Made by a program: the position numbers and the translations under genes | Notes under the pieces: model-generated | What the model saw: the letters and a program-made list of their open reading frames with translations, nothing else | What the model was told of the DNA's origin: nothing | The model's database searches: none | Shown here: one piece after another, positions 54,121 through 63,665 of the stretch | Layout of the letters: each line of letters opens with the position of its first letter | How positions within the stretch are numbered: the first letter of the stretch is position 1 | NCBI RefSeq assembly: GCF_004343585.1 | Contig: NZ_SLYW01000008.1 | Coordinates: 142,507-206,506, forward strand | Source: Neorhizobium sp. JUb45 | GTDB taxonomy: Bacteria > Pseudomonadota > Alphaproteobacteria > Rhizobiales > Rhizobiaceae | Length of the DNA: 64,000 nucleotides | Direction of reading: 5' to 3'

Positions 54121-55181
54121 GAAAAAGTCTCCGCCACCGGCGCCCACATGACCTGATCGACCCGCGACGCACCGGTCGCCAGCATGGCCAGCCGGTCGAA
54201 GCCGAGCGCCGCACCGCTGGCATCCGGCATCAAGGCGAGGGCGTCGAGAAAATCCTCGTCGATCGGATAGGTCTCGCCGTAGATCCGGGCCTTTTCCGCC
54301 ATCTCGATCTCAAAACGGCGGCGCTGCTCACCGGCATCGGTCAGTTCGCCAAAGGCATTGGCCAGTTCCACGCCGCAGGCATAAAGCTCGAACCGTTCGG
54401 CGACGCGCGGGTCGCGCGGCGAGGGGCGGGCAAGGGCTGCTTCCGAAACCGGGTATTCGCACAGAATGGTGGCGCGGCCATTGCCCAGATGCGGTTCGAT
54501 TTTTTCGACCAGAACCTTGCTGAACAGGTCGGCCCAGCTGTCGTCGTCCGAAACTTTCAGGCCGACACGTCGCAGCTCCGCAGCCAGAGTGTCCCGGTCG
54601 TTTTCGCCGGTCGCGGAAACCGAGGAGAGGAGGTCTATGCCGGCAAAACGCTCAAAGGTTTGCGCCAGCGTCACCCGTTCCGGCTCGGCGAAGGGATCGG
54701 TCTCCATGCCGCGAAAGGTAAACCGTTTCGTGCCGGTCGTCTCGGCTGCTAGTTTCAGCATGTCGGCACAGTCGGCCATCAACTGCTCATAGGTTTCGCC
54801 GACGCGGTACCATTCCAGCATGGTGAATTCCGGGTGGTGCAGCGGGCCGCGCTCGCGGTTGCGATAGACATGGGCGAAGGTGACGATGCGGTTTTCGCCA
54901 GCCGTCAGCAGTTTCTTGGCCGCAAACTCCGGCGATGTGTGCAGGTAAAGCGGCGCGGCGCGGCCGTCGATGGTCAGCGCTTGCGTGGCAAAGGCATGCA
55001 GATGCGCCTCGTTGCCTGGAGAAACCTGCAGCGTGGCGGTATCGACCTCGACAAAATCCTGGGCGCCGAAAAACTGGCGCAAAGCGGCCTGCACCCGGTT
55101 GCGGCCGATCAGAAAAGGGCGACGGTCGGCATGGACGCTTTTTGTCCACCAGGGAGATGTGGATGCACCGGTGCGGGTCAT
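54117..55181 (-). CDS. epmA: EF-P-lysine ligase EpmA (PoxA/GenX)
   Basis: A 354-residue paralogue of the catalytic core of class II lysyl-tRNA synthetase, lacking the anticodon-binding domain. It attaches beta-lysine to Lys34 of EF-P. Motif 2 is VYRNRERGPLHHPEFTMLEW, motif 3 is GAALGFDRLAMLATGA, and ACGVELANAFGELTD is typical of the GenX group. It is divergent from efp across 152 bp and followed by epmB through a GTGA overlap. Confidence 0.95.
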   Translation of the reverse strand: MTRTGASTSPWWTKSVHADRRPFLIGRNRVQAALRQFFGAQDFVEVDTATLQVSPGNEAHLHAFATQALTIDGRAAPLYLHTSPEFAAKKLLTAGENRIVTFAHVYRNRERGPLHHPEFTMLEWYRVGETYEQLMADCADMLKLAAETTGTKRFTFRGMETDPFAEPERVTLAQTFERFAGIDLLSSVSATGENDRDTLAAELRRVGLKVSDDDSWADLFSKVLVEKIEPHLGNGRATILCEYPVSEAALARPSPRDPRVAERFELYACGVELANAFGELTDAGEQRRRFEIEMAEKARIYGETYPIDEDFLDALALMPDASGAALGFDRLAMLATGASRVDQVMWAPVAETFS

Positions 55182-55333
55182 GGTTGTTTCTCTTCGCCGC
55201 GCCGTGCTCCAACAGGGGCTGGCTATTTGGCGGATTTTGCGTTAGTTGCGCGGCCAAGGAAACCTGAAAAGCATCGCTACGGCCATTTTGCCAGTCCTCT
55301 ACGACGTGGCTGGCCGAGTTACAAGGAAGTCTT

Positions 55334-55903
55334 ATGGTCAAGGTCATCGCCTCATCGGTCCGCAAGGGCAACGTTATCGACGTCGACGGCAAGCTTTATG
55401 TCGTTCTCACGGCTGAAAACTTTCACCCGGGCAAGGGCACGCCGGTCACCCAGGTCAACATGCGCCGCATCGTTGATGGCGTGAAGGTGTCGGAGCGCTG
55501 GCGCACGACCGAGCAGGTCGAGCGCGCGTTCGTTGAAGACGTCAACCACCAGTTCCTCTACGAGGACGGCGAAGGTTTTCACTTCATGAACCCGGAAAAC
55601 TACGACCAGATCGTTGTCGATGTCGAAACGATGGGCGACCAGAAGGCCTATCTGCAGGAAGGCATGGTCTGCATCCTGTCCATGCATGAAGGCATCGCGC
55701 TTGCCCTCCAGTTGCCGCGCCACGTCATTCTCGAAATCACCGAGACCGAGCCGGTCGTGAAGGGCCAGACGGCGTCTTCGTCCTACAAGCCGGCCATGCT
55801 GTCGAACGGCATCCGCACCTCGGTCCCGCCACATATCGATGCCGGCACCCGCGTCGTCATCGCCACGGAAGACAATTCCTACGTCGAGCGCGCCAAGAAC
55901 TAA
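55334..55903 (+). CDS. efp: Elongation factor P
   Basis: Translation factor of 189 residues that rescues ribosomes stalled at polyproline stretches. Three beta-barrel domains are expected; the modifiable Lys34 is in the loop HPGKGTP. With epmA and epmB beside it, the modification should be beta-lysylation as in gamma-proteobacteria. AAGGAAG lies 7 nt before the ATG. A perfect terminator follows. Proline-rich proteins in this window (BcsN, BcsB, BcsK) are the sort of product that depends on EF-P. Confidence 0.97.
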   Translation: MVKVIASSVRKGNVIDVDGKLYVVLTAENFHPGKGTPVTQVNMRRIVDGVKVSERWRTTEQVERAFVEDVNHQFLYEDGEGFHFMNPENYDQIVVDVETMGDQKAYLQEGMVCILSMHEGIALALQLPRHVILEITETEPVVKGQTASSSYKPAMLSNGIRTSVPPHIDAGTRVVIATEDNSYVERAKN

Positions 55904-55925
55904 GCCGCTCTACAGTCCCGATATA

Positions 55926-55959
55926 AAAAGGCCCCGGAAGCATGCTTCCGGGGCCTTTT
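55926..55959. terminator. Perfect-palindrome terminator after efp
   Basis: A 34-bp perfect palindrome: AAAAGGCCCCGGAAGCA (55926-55942) pairs with its complement at 55943-55959, ending in TTTT. It terminates efp and, read the other way, the outer-membrane factor gene. Confidence 0.92.
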
Positions 55960-56000
55960 CGTTTGGAGAAGGTGAGGCGCGGAAACCGCGCCGCCCCGAT

Positions 56001-57452
56001 TTACTTCTTGAGCGACTTCGCTGCGTAGACAGTCGGGCCCTTGGCGCCGGCCGGAGCTTTGCCGAAGGCATAACCGCCACCCATGGCAACGCTCAGCGAT
56101 ACATAGTCCTGCGCCATCTGGCGGATAGCCTGCGCAAGATTAGACTGTGCTTCCGAGACCGTGCGCTGTGCGTCCAGAACATCGAGCAGAGACGATGCGC
56201 CGTCACGATAGCTGGCAGTTGCAAGCGTCAGTGCTTCCTGGCTGGAAGCGACGGTTGCGCGGTTGGCAGCAACCGTGCGGCTGTCACGCGTAACCGCGGC
56301 CAGTGCGTTTTCAACTTCTTCGACCGCGCCCAGAACCGTCTGCTTCCAGGCGAGATAGGCTTCGCGTGCCGCCGATTCGCTGGCCGAGACGTTGGCTCTC
56401 AGCTGTCCGCCATCGAAGATCGGCAGATTGAGCGCCGGGCCGAACGACCAGCTGAGGAGATGCGTGTCCGAGCCGCCATTACGGCGAAGATACGAAGGCG
56501 AAATCGAGCCGCTCAGGCTGATGCTCGGATACAGATTGGCTTCGGCAACGCCGATATTGGCAACAGCCGCAGCAAGCGTGCGTTCGGCGGCGCGGATGTC
56601 CGGACGATTGCGCACGAGATCGGCAGGAACGCCGGCCTTGGCGTTGAAACGGGCAACTGGCTGACGTGCGCCCTTCTGCAACTCGCCGAGCAGCGAGGAT
56701 GCCGGCATGCCGAGCAGGGTTGCAACACGATGTGCCGCCTGACGATACTGTGTTTCCAGGCTGGGGATAGTGGCCAGCGTGGTGTTCACCAGGCTTTCGG
56801 ACTGTACCACGTCAAGGCGTGAAGCAGCGCCGGCATCCAGCTGCAGCCGGGTCAGGGACAGGGTTTCGTTGCGCGACTTCAGGTTCGAGCGGGCAAGCGC
56901 AATGCTTTCCTGATAATAACGAACGTCGATATAGGCGGCCGCGACCTGCGACAGCAGCGACAGGCGTGCCGTATCGACGGCGGCATCGGCTGCGCCGAGC
57001 TCGGCGATCGCTGCTTCCTTCGAACGGCGATAGAGGCCGAAGAAGTCGAGCAGCCAGGAACCTTCAAGGCCACCGTTGACGCTGAGGGTCGGCGTTGTGC
57101 TTGGGCTGCCGCGAAGACCTCTGTCACCCGAGCGCGTTGCAGCTGTGCCAAGGGTCAACGAAGGCAGGCCACCGGCACCGGCACTGATCACCTGGGCTTC
57201 GGCCTGATTGATGCGTTCCATCGCCTGCAGGATGTCAAGGTTCTGGTCGAGGCCCTGTTTGACATAGCTGTTGAGACGGGGGTCGCTGAAGGCCGTCCAC
57301 CACTGATCGGTGGAGACATCACCATTGCTCTTGGCGCTGCCTTCGGCAAACTTCGACGGAAGCGTTATTTCGGGTGCGGAGTGGTCGGGACCGACGACAC
57401 ATCCGGACAGCAGTAGCATAACAATCGGAGCCGCTGCGCGTATGGAAACCAT
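56001..57452 (-). CDS. RND efflux outer-membrane factor (NodT/OprM family)
   Basis: TolC-like outer-membrane channel, 483 residues, with a lipoprotein signal PIVMLLLSGC (lipobox Cys at residue 18). Two internally repeated OEP domains are present: the first around 60-260 with long coiled helices (DGDVSTDQWWTAFSDP is the usual early motif), the second around 270-470 (RPDIRAAERTLAAAVANIGV and YRDGASSLLDVLDAQRTV are hallmark segments). It closes the tripartite pump from the inner-membrane transporter to the exterior. It is third in the operon, 115 bp after the transporter gene. Confidence 0.93.
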   Translation of the reverse strand: MVSIRAAAPIVMLLLSGCVVGPDHSAPEITLPSKFAEGSAKSNGDVSTDQWWTAFSDPRLNSYVKQGLDQNLDILQAMERINQAEAQVISAGAGGLPSLTLGTAATRSGDRGLRGSPSTTPTLSVNGGLEGSWLLDFFGLYRRSKEAAIAELGAADAAVDTARLSLLSQVAAAYIDVRYYQESIALARSNLKSRNETLSLTRLQLDAGAASRLDVVQSESLVNTTLATIPSLETQYRQAAHRVATLLGMPASSLLGELQKGARQPVARFNAKAGVPADLVRNRPDIRAAERTLAAAVANIGVAEANLYPSISLSGSISPSYLRRNGGSDTHLLSWSFGPALNLPIFDGGQLRANVSASESAAREAYLAWKQTVLGAVEEVENALAAVTRDSRTVAANRATVASSQEALTLATASYRDGASSLLDVLDAQRTVSEAQSNLAQAIRQMAQDYVSLSVAMGGGYAFGKAPAGAKGPTVYAAKSLKK

Positions 57453-57567
57453 GTGCTTTTCCTAATCTAACGGATCAAGCGGCATCCAGCCGTCACGTCG
57501 TTTGTGCTTTGTCATTCTTTGCAAGCGCACAGGACGCAACGGCTTTCGCCGAATTCAAATCACCAAG

Positions 57568-60500
57568 TTAAATGACTGTTTTTTTACCTCTTGATAACCG
57601 TCGGACCACCACAAAGAGGGATGGCACGAAGAAAATTCCGAGGAGTGTTGCAGAAAGCATACCCCCGAGCACACCAATGCCGATTGCATTCTGCGCTGCG
57701 GAGCCTGCGCCAGTGGCAATTGCCAAGGGAACAACGCCCAGAATGAAGGCGAGAGAGGTCATGATGATTGGCCTCAAGCGCAGTTTAGCGGCCTCAAGCG
57801 TAGCCTCAAGCATTCCCATGCCGGTTTCCTGCCTGTCTTTCGCAAACTCGACGATGAGGATCGCGTTCTTGGCTGCGAGGCCGATCGTCGTCAGAAGCCC
57901 GACCTTGAAATAGACGTCATTCGACTGTCCCAGAAGGTAGGCTGCACCGACCGCGCCGAGAACACCGACGGGAACGGCAAGGATGACCGAGAACGGGATC
58001 GACCAGCTTTCGTAAAGCGCAGCCAGGCAGAGGAAAACGATCAGGATCGACAGCGCGTAAAGCATGGGCGCCTGCGAGCCGGAAAGGCGTTCCTGATAGG
58101 AAATACCTTGCCATGCCACCGTGTAGCCGCCGGGCAATGCCTCGACCAGCCGCTCCATCTCATCCATCGCTTCGCCGGTGCTGACGCCCGGCTTGGATGC
58201 GCCATCGAGCGAAATCGCGCTGGTGCCGTTGTACCGGGCAAGCTGCGGCGTGCCGCTTACCCAGTCCAGCTTGCTGAAGCTGGAAAAGGGCACCATCTCG
58301 CCGGCAGTATTGCGGGCATACCAGTATTTCAGGTCGGTCGGCTGCATGCGGTAGGGCGTGTCGCCCTGCACATAAACCGGCTTCAGCTCGTTGTTGAGCG
58401 TGAAATCATTGACGTCACGGCCGGCAAAAATGGTTGCCAGCATGGAATTGACCGCCGAAAGATCCACGCCCATGGCCCCCAGCTTTTCCTGATCCAGCAG
58501 GATCTTCAGCTGGGTTTCGGAGCGCTGGCTGTTGGAGCGCAGCGAGCTGATATAGGCGTTTGTACCGGTTTCCTGGATCAACTGTTGCGAAACACGGGTC
58601 AGTGCATCATTGCCGTTATTGCCGCTATCGACCAGATACATCGAGAAGCCGGCCGAATTGCCCAGCCCCTGAATGGCCGGCGGCAGAAGGGCAAAGACCT
58701 GGGCGTCGCGCAGGGTCAGGAAATGCGCCTGGGCGCGGTGCATGATTTCGGCTGCGGATTGACCGCTGCCGGTACGCAGATCGAAATCCTTGAGCTTGGT
58801 GAAGACGATCGCGTTGTTCTGGCCCGTGCCGTTGAACGAGAAGCCGAGCGCACCGAACACCGCTTCGACATTGTCCTTCTCCTGACCGAGATAGAATTGC
58901 TCGACCTGCTTGACGACCGCTTCCGTGCGTTCGGTCGTTGCGCCGACCGGCGTCTGGATGATCGTCATCAGCACGCCCTGGTCTTCCTGCGGCAGAAACG
59001 AGCTCGGCAGACGGGTAAACAGGAATGCACAGCCGCCGACGACGATAGCGAACATCACCACCATGCGCAGCGGGCGTTTGAGGAGATAACCGACGCTTCC
59101 GACATAACCGTTGGTCGCGTGGTCGAAATTGCGATTGAACCAGGCGCCGATGCCGCGCTGTTTTTTATGGTGATCGACCGGTTTCAGCATCGTCGCGCAC
59201 AGCGCCGGCGTCAGCACGATCGCCACCAGGGCAGACAGCAGCATGGCCGAAACGATGGTGATGGAAAACTGCCGATAGATGACGCCGGTCGAGCCGCCGA
59301 AAAATGCCATCGGAATGAAGACCGCCGTCAGCACCAGCGCAATGCCAATAATGGCGCCGGTGATTTCGCCCATCGACTTTTCCGTCGCCTCGAGCGGCGA
59401 GAGACCTTCCTCGTCCATGATACGCTCGACATTCTCGACCACGACGATGGCATCGTCGACGAGAAGGCCGATCGCCAGAACCATGGCGAACATGGTGAGC
59501 GTGTTGATGGAATATCCGGTGAGCGCCAGAATGCCGAAGGTGCCGAGAAGAACGACCGGTACGGCGATCATCGGGATCAGCGTGGCGCGGAAATTCTGCA
59601 GGAAAACGAGGAGCACGACGAAAACGAGAACGATCGCCTCTATCAGCGTGTGCACGACCTTTTCGATCGACAACTGCACGAAGGGCGTCGTGTCATAGGG
59701 ATACTGGATCTCGACACCGTCCGGCAGGCCGGCGGCGGCGCGCGTCAATTCACCCTTGACCAGCGCTGCGGTATCGATGGCGTTGGCGCCCGTCGCAAGG
59801 TTCACGGCAAAACCGGCAGACGGTAAACCGTCATAACGCGAGCTGCCACCGTAACTTTCCTGGCCGATCTCGACACGTGCGACATCGCTCAGTCGCACGT
59901 TTGCGCCGTTCTGCTCGACTTTCAGGATGATTCGCTCGAAATCATCCACCGTGGTCAGCTGGCTTTGCGCCGTCATCGTCACGGTCAGCTGCTGGCCTTG
60001 CGCCACCGGCTGGGCGCCGAGCGCACCGACGGAAACCTGGGTATTCTGCGCCTCGATGGCGGATGTCACGTCGGCAGCCGTCAACTGGTATTTGTTGAGC
60101 TTGAAGGGATCGAGCCAGACACGCATGGCATAACCCGAACCGAAGACGTTGATACTGCCGACACCTTCCAGACGCTGCACCTGATCCTCGATGGAGGTCG
60201 CAAAAAGGTCGCCGAGATCGACGGAGCTGCGCTTGCTGTCTCGCGATACCAAGGCACCGACCATCAGAATGCTGGAGGTCGAGCGGGAAACAGAGATGCC
60301 TTGGCTCTGTACCACGTCGGGCAGCTGCGACTGCACCAGCTGCAGTTTGTTCTGCACCTGCACCTGCGCAATATCCGGCATGATCGAGTTGCCGAATGTC
60401 AGCGTCACGGTCGAACGGCCGGTGGAGGAGGAGGATGTCATATAGGTCAGGTCATCGAGACCGGTCATGCCGTCCTCGATGATGCTGGTCACCGACTTTT

Positions 60501-60672
60501 CCACCGTCTCGGCGCTGGCGCCGTTATAGGTCGAACTGATGCGCACCGTGGTCGGCGCGATGTCTGGATATTGCGAGATCGACAATGTGGTGATCGCGAG
60601 CGCACCGCCCAGCATGATCACGATTGCGATTGCCCAGGCGAAAACCGGTCGCCGGATAAAAAACTTGGCCAT
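57568..60672 (-). CDS. RND multidrug efflux transporter (AcrB/HAE1 family)
   Basis: Proton-driven inner-membrane transporter, 1034 residues, a full-length HAE1 member with two sets of six helices and large periplasmic porter loops. MAKFFIRRPVFAWAIAI is the canonical start. The proton relay aspartates are in GLLVDDAIVVVENVERIM and the partner Lys region is TTIGLAAKNAILIVEFAK. It exports drugs, detergents or plant phenolics through the outer-membrane factor. In Agrobacterium the comparable systems are AmeABC and IfeAB; which one this matches cannot be decided here. Confidence 0.95.
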   Translation of the reverse strand: MAKFFIRRPVFAWAIAIVIMLGGALAITTLSISQYPDIAPTTVRISSTYNGASAETVEKSVTSIIEDGMTGLDDLTYMTSSSSTGRSTVTLTFGNSIMPDIAQVQVQNKLQLVQSQLPDVVQSQGISVSRSTSSILMVGALVSRDSKRSSVDLGDLFATSIEDQVQRLEGVGSINVFGSGYAMRVWLDPFKLNKYQLTAADVTSAIEAQNTQVSVGALGAQPVAQGQQLTVTMTAQSQLTTVDDFERIILKVEQNGANVRLSDVARVEIGQESYGGSSRYDGLPSAGFAVNLATGANAIDTAALVKGELTRAAAGLPDGVEIQYPYDTTPFVQLSIEKVVHTLIEAIVLVFVVLLVFLQNFRATLIPMIAVPVVLLGTFGILALTGYSINTLTMFAMVLAIGLLVDDAIVVVENVERIMDEEGLSPLEATEKSMGEITGAIIGIALVLTAVFIPMAFFGGSTGVIYRQFSITIVSAMLLSALVAIVLTPALCATMLKPVDHHKKQRGIGAWFNRNFDHATNGYVGSVGYLLKRPLRMVVMFAIVVGGCAFLFTRLPSSFLPQEDQGVLMTIIQTPVGATTERTEAVVKQVEQFYLGQEKDNVEAVFGALGFSFNGTGQNNAIVFTKLKDFDLRTGSGQSAAEIMHRAQAHFLTLRDAQVFALLPPAIQGLGNSAGFSMYLVDSGNNGNDALTRVSQQLIQETGTNAYISSLRSNSQRSETQLKILLDQEKLGAMGVDLSAVNSMLATIFAGRDVNDFTLNNELKPVYVQGDTPYRMQPTDLKYWYARNTAGEMVPFSSFSKLDWVSGTPQLARYNGTSAISLDGASKPGVSTGEAMDEMERLVEALPGGYTVAWQGISYQERLSGSQAPMLYALSILIVFLCLAALYESWSIPFSVILAVPVGVLGAVGAAYLLGQSNDVYFKVGLLTTIGLAAKNAILIVEFAKDRQETGMGMLEATLEAAKLRLRPIIMTSLAFILGVVPLAIATGAGSAAQNAIGIGVLGGMLSATLLGIFFVPSLFVVVRRLSRGKKTVI

Positions 60673-60720
60673 TCAGATAAACCTTACGAACCGATTTCGG
60701 CGAATGCGGACAGCGTGGCG

Positions 60721-61905
60721 TCAGGGCGTCGGCTTTTTGGACGCTTCGGACTCGGTGACCAGCCCATTGTCATCGACGGTCGCTTCGACGGGCTTTACAG
60801 ATGCGCCATCGGCGATCCATTGAAAGCCATCGACGATCAGCTTGTCGCCTTCATTGATGTCGGTATCCACCAGCCAGTTATTGCCGGAAACCTGGGCATT
60901 CGAGAAAAGCCGGGTTTCCACCTTGTTATCGGCGGTCACGAATTTTGCGGACAGCTCGCCGCGGGCATTGCGGGTCGCTGCGCGCTGCGGAAGAAGGTAG
61001 CCGGATTCCATGCCCAACGTAACCGTGGCGCGCACATACATGCCCGGCAGGATCAGATTATCGGGATTTTCGAACTGCGCGCGGATCTGGTAGGTGCCGG
61101 TCGTTTCGCTGACCGCCAGTTCCGACATGTCGAGGCGGCCTGTCTTGTTGTAGTCGGTGCCGTCTTCCAGCTTCAGCCGCATATCGGCCTGGTTCGGATT
61201 GCCCTTCAGGCGGCCGGCAGCAATGGCTGCGCGCAGTTCCAGAAGATTGGTGCTGGATTCGGTGAGGTCGATATAGATCGGGTCGAGCTGGCGAAGCGTC
61301 GTCAGCGCGGTCGTCTGGTTGGCAGTGACGATATTGCCGACGTCGACCTTGGAAATGTCGGTGACGCTGTCAAATGGTGCCTTGATCTCGGTAAAATCCA
61401 GATTGATCTGTGCGGATTGCAGCGCCGCCTTTGCCTGCTCGACGTCGGCCTGTGCCTGCAGAAGCGTCACTTTGGCATTTTCGAATTCGATCTGGGTGGC
61501 GCCGCTGTTGACCAGTCGCTCATAGCGCACGACGTTCGATTGTGCCGTCGGTACGCTCGCCTCCGCCTTGGCAAGGCTTGCTCGTGCTTCGGCAAGGGAC
61601 GCGGCATAGCTGCTGTCGTCGATCTTGTAGAGCAGATCGCCGGCCTTCACCTCATTGCCTTCCTTGAACACGACTTCCCTGATCATGCCCGCAACCTGCG
61701 GGCGGACCTCGGCAGTCTGGAAGGCAACCGCGCGGCCCGGCAGGACGCGGGTGATCGGCTGTTCCTGCTTTTTCATGATCACGATACTGACCGGTGACGG
61801 CGGCTTTTCCGCTGCATTTCCGGCTTGGCCGGACGATTTTCCCGAATCACTGCAGCCGGCAAGGACCAGTGGAATGGTGAGAAGCAAAAGGCTGCGACGA
61901 TTCAT
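60721..61905 (-). CDS. RND efflux periplasmic adaptor (membrane fusion protein)
   Basis: Adaptor lipoprotein of 394 residues (AcrA/MexA type) with signal SLLLLTIPLVLAGC (lipobox Cys at residue 18). The barrel-lipoyl-hairpin arrangement is visible: EVRPQVAGMIREVVFKEGNE, a long coiled-coil (about 95-165) and the return lipoyl strand (FDFTEIKAPFDS-like region, LDFTEIKAPFDSVTDIS). It links the transporter and the outer-membrane factor. First gene of the pump operon, 47 bp before the transporter gene. Confidence 0.94.
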   Translation of the reverse strand: MNRRSLLLLTIPLVLAGCSDSGKSSGQAGNAAEKPPSPVSIVIMKKQEQPITRVLPGRAVAFQTAEVRPQVAGMIREVVFKEGNEVKAGDLLYKIDDSSYAASLAEARASLAKAEASVPTAQSNVVRYERLVNSGATQIEFENAKVTLLQAQADVEQAKAALQSAQINLDFTEIKAPFDSVTDISKVDVGNIVTANQTTALTTLRQLDPIYIDLTESSTNLLELRAAIAAGRLKGNPNQADMRLKLEDGTDYNKTGRLDMSELAVSETTGTYQIRAQFENPDNLILPGMYVRATVTLGMESGYLLPQRAATRNARGELSAKFVTADNKVETRLFSNAQVSGNNWLVDTDINEGDKLIVDGFQWIADGASVKPVEATVDDNGLVTESEASKKPTP

Positions 61906-62034
61906 GATGTCATCCGGGCGGCATGGTTGCGGGTCCCGCTGATCCGCGGGAAAACAATGATGGCATGGCGGAAACCGCGGCGGAAGCGCGTTTCATCTGC
62001 CGAAATGTTAAATTATCTTAACAAATTGGCAGTG

Positions 62035-62073
62035 GTCACCTCTAAAAAAGTGACGTAATGCCAAAATCGTCAC
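62035..62073. promoter_or_regulatory. Alternating GTCAC/GTGAC motifs upstream of the efflux operon
   Basis: GTCAC (62035-62039), GTGACG (62050-62055) and CGTCAC (62068-62073, overlapping the TetR stop codon) form two overlapping inverted repeats between the tetR-type gene and the adaptor gene. An operator for the adjacent TetR protein is plausible. The AT-rich run at 62005-62030 probably contains the efflux promoter. Confidence 0.4.
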
Positions 62074-62672
62074 TTGGCAAACGGATTTTGCAGGGCGGCG
62101 TTCACGAGTTCGGCAAGCCCGTCGCAACGGTCATGCAGTTCGCCAAGGTCGGCATTGGCCAGAAGCACCGGGTGGAGGATGCTTGCAAAGGCTGCGGAAG
62201 CGCGCTGGCTCGCCGCGTTTGCATCCTTGCAATGATAGGTACCGGCGGCCATGCCTTGGGTGATCAGGTCCGCAAAAAGATCCTCGATCTTCTGCCGATA
62301 GATCATGGCGCTTGGCAGGTTCGCCTTTGAGACCATCAGGATCATCTCGAACAGATGCGGGTTCTCCCGGATGTCCTGTAAATGCGCTTCCATGATGTTG
62401 CAGGCAACACGGGCCATGCGGGTCGGCGCGGGCGCCTGCTCGTCAAGTGTTGCCAGGCGATCGACGAGGTGATGGATATGGCGTTCGCAAATGGCGTCCA
62501 CCAAAGCGGGCTTGGAATGGAAATGTTTGAAGATATTGGCGGGTGACATCGACAGCGCCTGGGCGATATCGGCGATCGAGCAGCCGGCAATACCACGTTC
62601 GCGAAACAGGGTTTCGGCCGCCTGCAAGATATCTTCGCGGGTTTCCTCCGCCTTTCGCCTTGGCCTGCGCAC
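62070..62672 (-). CDS. TetR-family regulator of the efflux operon
   Basis: A 200-residue repressor-type protein. The N-terminal DNA-binding domain reads ILQAAETLFRERGIAGCSIA, then the recognition helix SMSPANIFKHFHSKPALVDA. The C-terminal ligand domain (TetR_C-like) covers about 80-195. It starts with GTG 62672 after AGGGAC. The gene is directly upstream of, and codirectional with, the adaptor-transporter-outer-membrane operon, with 164 bp between, and most likely represses it until an effector binds. Confidence 0.88.
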   Translation of the reverse strand: MRRPRRKAEETREDILQAAETLFRERGIAGCSIADIAQALSMSPANIFKHFHSKPALVDAICERHIHHLVDRLATLDEQAPAPTRMARVACNIMEAHLQDIRENPHLFEMILMVSKANLPSAMIYRQKIEDLFADLITQGMAAGTYHCKDANAASQRASAAFASILHPVLLANADLGELHDRCDGLAELVNAALQNPFAK

Positions 62673-62717
62673 CCTGTCCCTCGTCTTTTGTCCTCAGTTG
62701 CCTGACGTAATCCGCCC

Positions 62718-63665
62718 TTATTTCGGAAAATAGCTTTCCAGGTTTTTTCGCACCCGCTCGAGAACCGGGCCATCGCCCATATCCGGCTCAAAAACCCGGC
62801 CGGTAATCATCTCGAATGCGGTTCGGTAGACGGCAGCCGTCTCTTCGATCAGTGTCTGCGGGATCGTCGGCAACTCGTCCTTGTAGGGGTCGCAACGTTC
62901 GACCACCCAGGCGCGGACAAAATCCTTGTCGAAACTTCTGGGACGACCACCGCTGCGGAAAGCCTCATCATAGCTGTCGGCAATCCAGTAACGGCTGCTG
63001 TCGGGCGTATGGATTTCGTCGGCGAGGATGATCGTGCCGTTTTCGTCGGTGCCGAACTCGTATTTGGTGTCGACGAGGATCAGGCCACGCTCTGCGGCCA
63101 GCTTCTGACCGCGGGCAAAGAGCGCCAGCGCATAGTCCGAAAGCTGTTTCCACTGGTCTGACGTCAACAGTCCGCGCTCGATGATTTCGGCCGGCGTCAG
63201 CGGTTCGTCATGGCCGCCATCGAAGGCCTTGCTGGTCGGGGTGATGACCGGTGTCGGCAAAACCTCGTTGTCACGCAAGCCATCCGGCAGGGTCAGGCCG
63301 TACATCCGGCGTTCGCCCTTCTTGTAGAGCGTCAGCAGCGATGTGCCCGTGGTGCCGGCCAGATAACCGCGCACCACGATTTCGACGGGCAGGATATCCA
63401 GACGTTTGCCGACCACCACATTCGGGTCGGGATAGGCGATCACGTGATTGGGGCAGATGTCGGCGGTTGCCTCGAACCAGTAACGTGCCGTCTGGGTCAG
63501 TACGTGCCCCTTGTCGGGGATCGAGGTGATGATGCGGTCGAAGGCGCTCAACCGGTCTGTTGCGATGATGATGCGGCTACCGTCTGCCAGATCGTAATTC
63601 TCGCGTACCTTGCCATGATAGTGGTTCGGCAGTTCGGGAATGAAAGCTTCGCTGAGAACGCGCAC
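62718..63665 (-). CDS. purC: SAICAR synthase PurC
   Basis: Phosphoribosylaminoimidazole-succinocarboxamide synthase, 315 residues, joins CAIR and aspartate using ATP in de novo purine synthesis. Family motifs: GKVRENYDL, TDRLSAFDRIITSIPDKG, the PVEIVVRGYLAGTTG signature, LILVDTKYEFG and ADEIHTPDSSRYW. It is the longer form (about 300 residues) rather than the 240-residue form. GTG 63665 is chosen since GGAAGG lies 9 nt upstream; open frame to 63851 has no support and is AT-rich. It is 45 bp from the TetR gene. Confidence 0.95.
   Translation of the reverse strand: MRVLSEAFIPELPNHYHGKVRENYDLADGSRIIIATDRLSAFDRIITSIPDKGHVLTQTARYWFEATADICPNHVIAYPDPNVVVGKRLDILPVEIVVRGYLAGTTGTSLLTLYKKGERRMYGLTLPDGLRDNEVLPTPVITPTSKAFDGGHDEPLTPAEIIERGLLTSDQWKQLSDYALALFARGQKLAAERGLILVDTKYEFGTDENGTIILADEIHTPDSSRYWIADSYDEAFRSGGRPRSFDKDFVRAWVVERCDPYKDELPTIPQTLIEETAAVYRTAFEMITGRVFEPDMGDGPVLERVRKNLESYFPK

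Noticed and set aside
58108..59826. 572-residue frame antisense to the RND transporter
   Set aside because: The transporter is full length with all motifs; the antisense frame has low-complexity His/Asp/Arg-rich composition.
59965..61797. 610-residue frame antisense to the transporter/adaptor junction
   Set aside because: It spans two real genes on the other strand and resembles no family.
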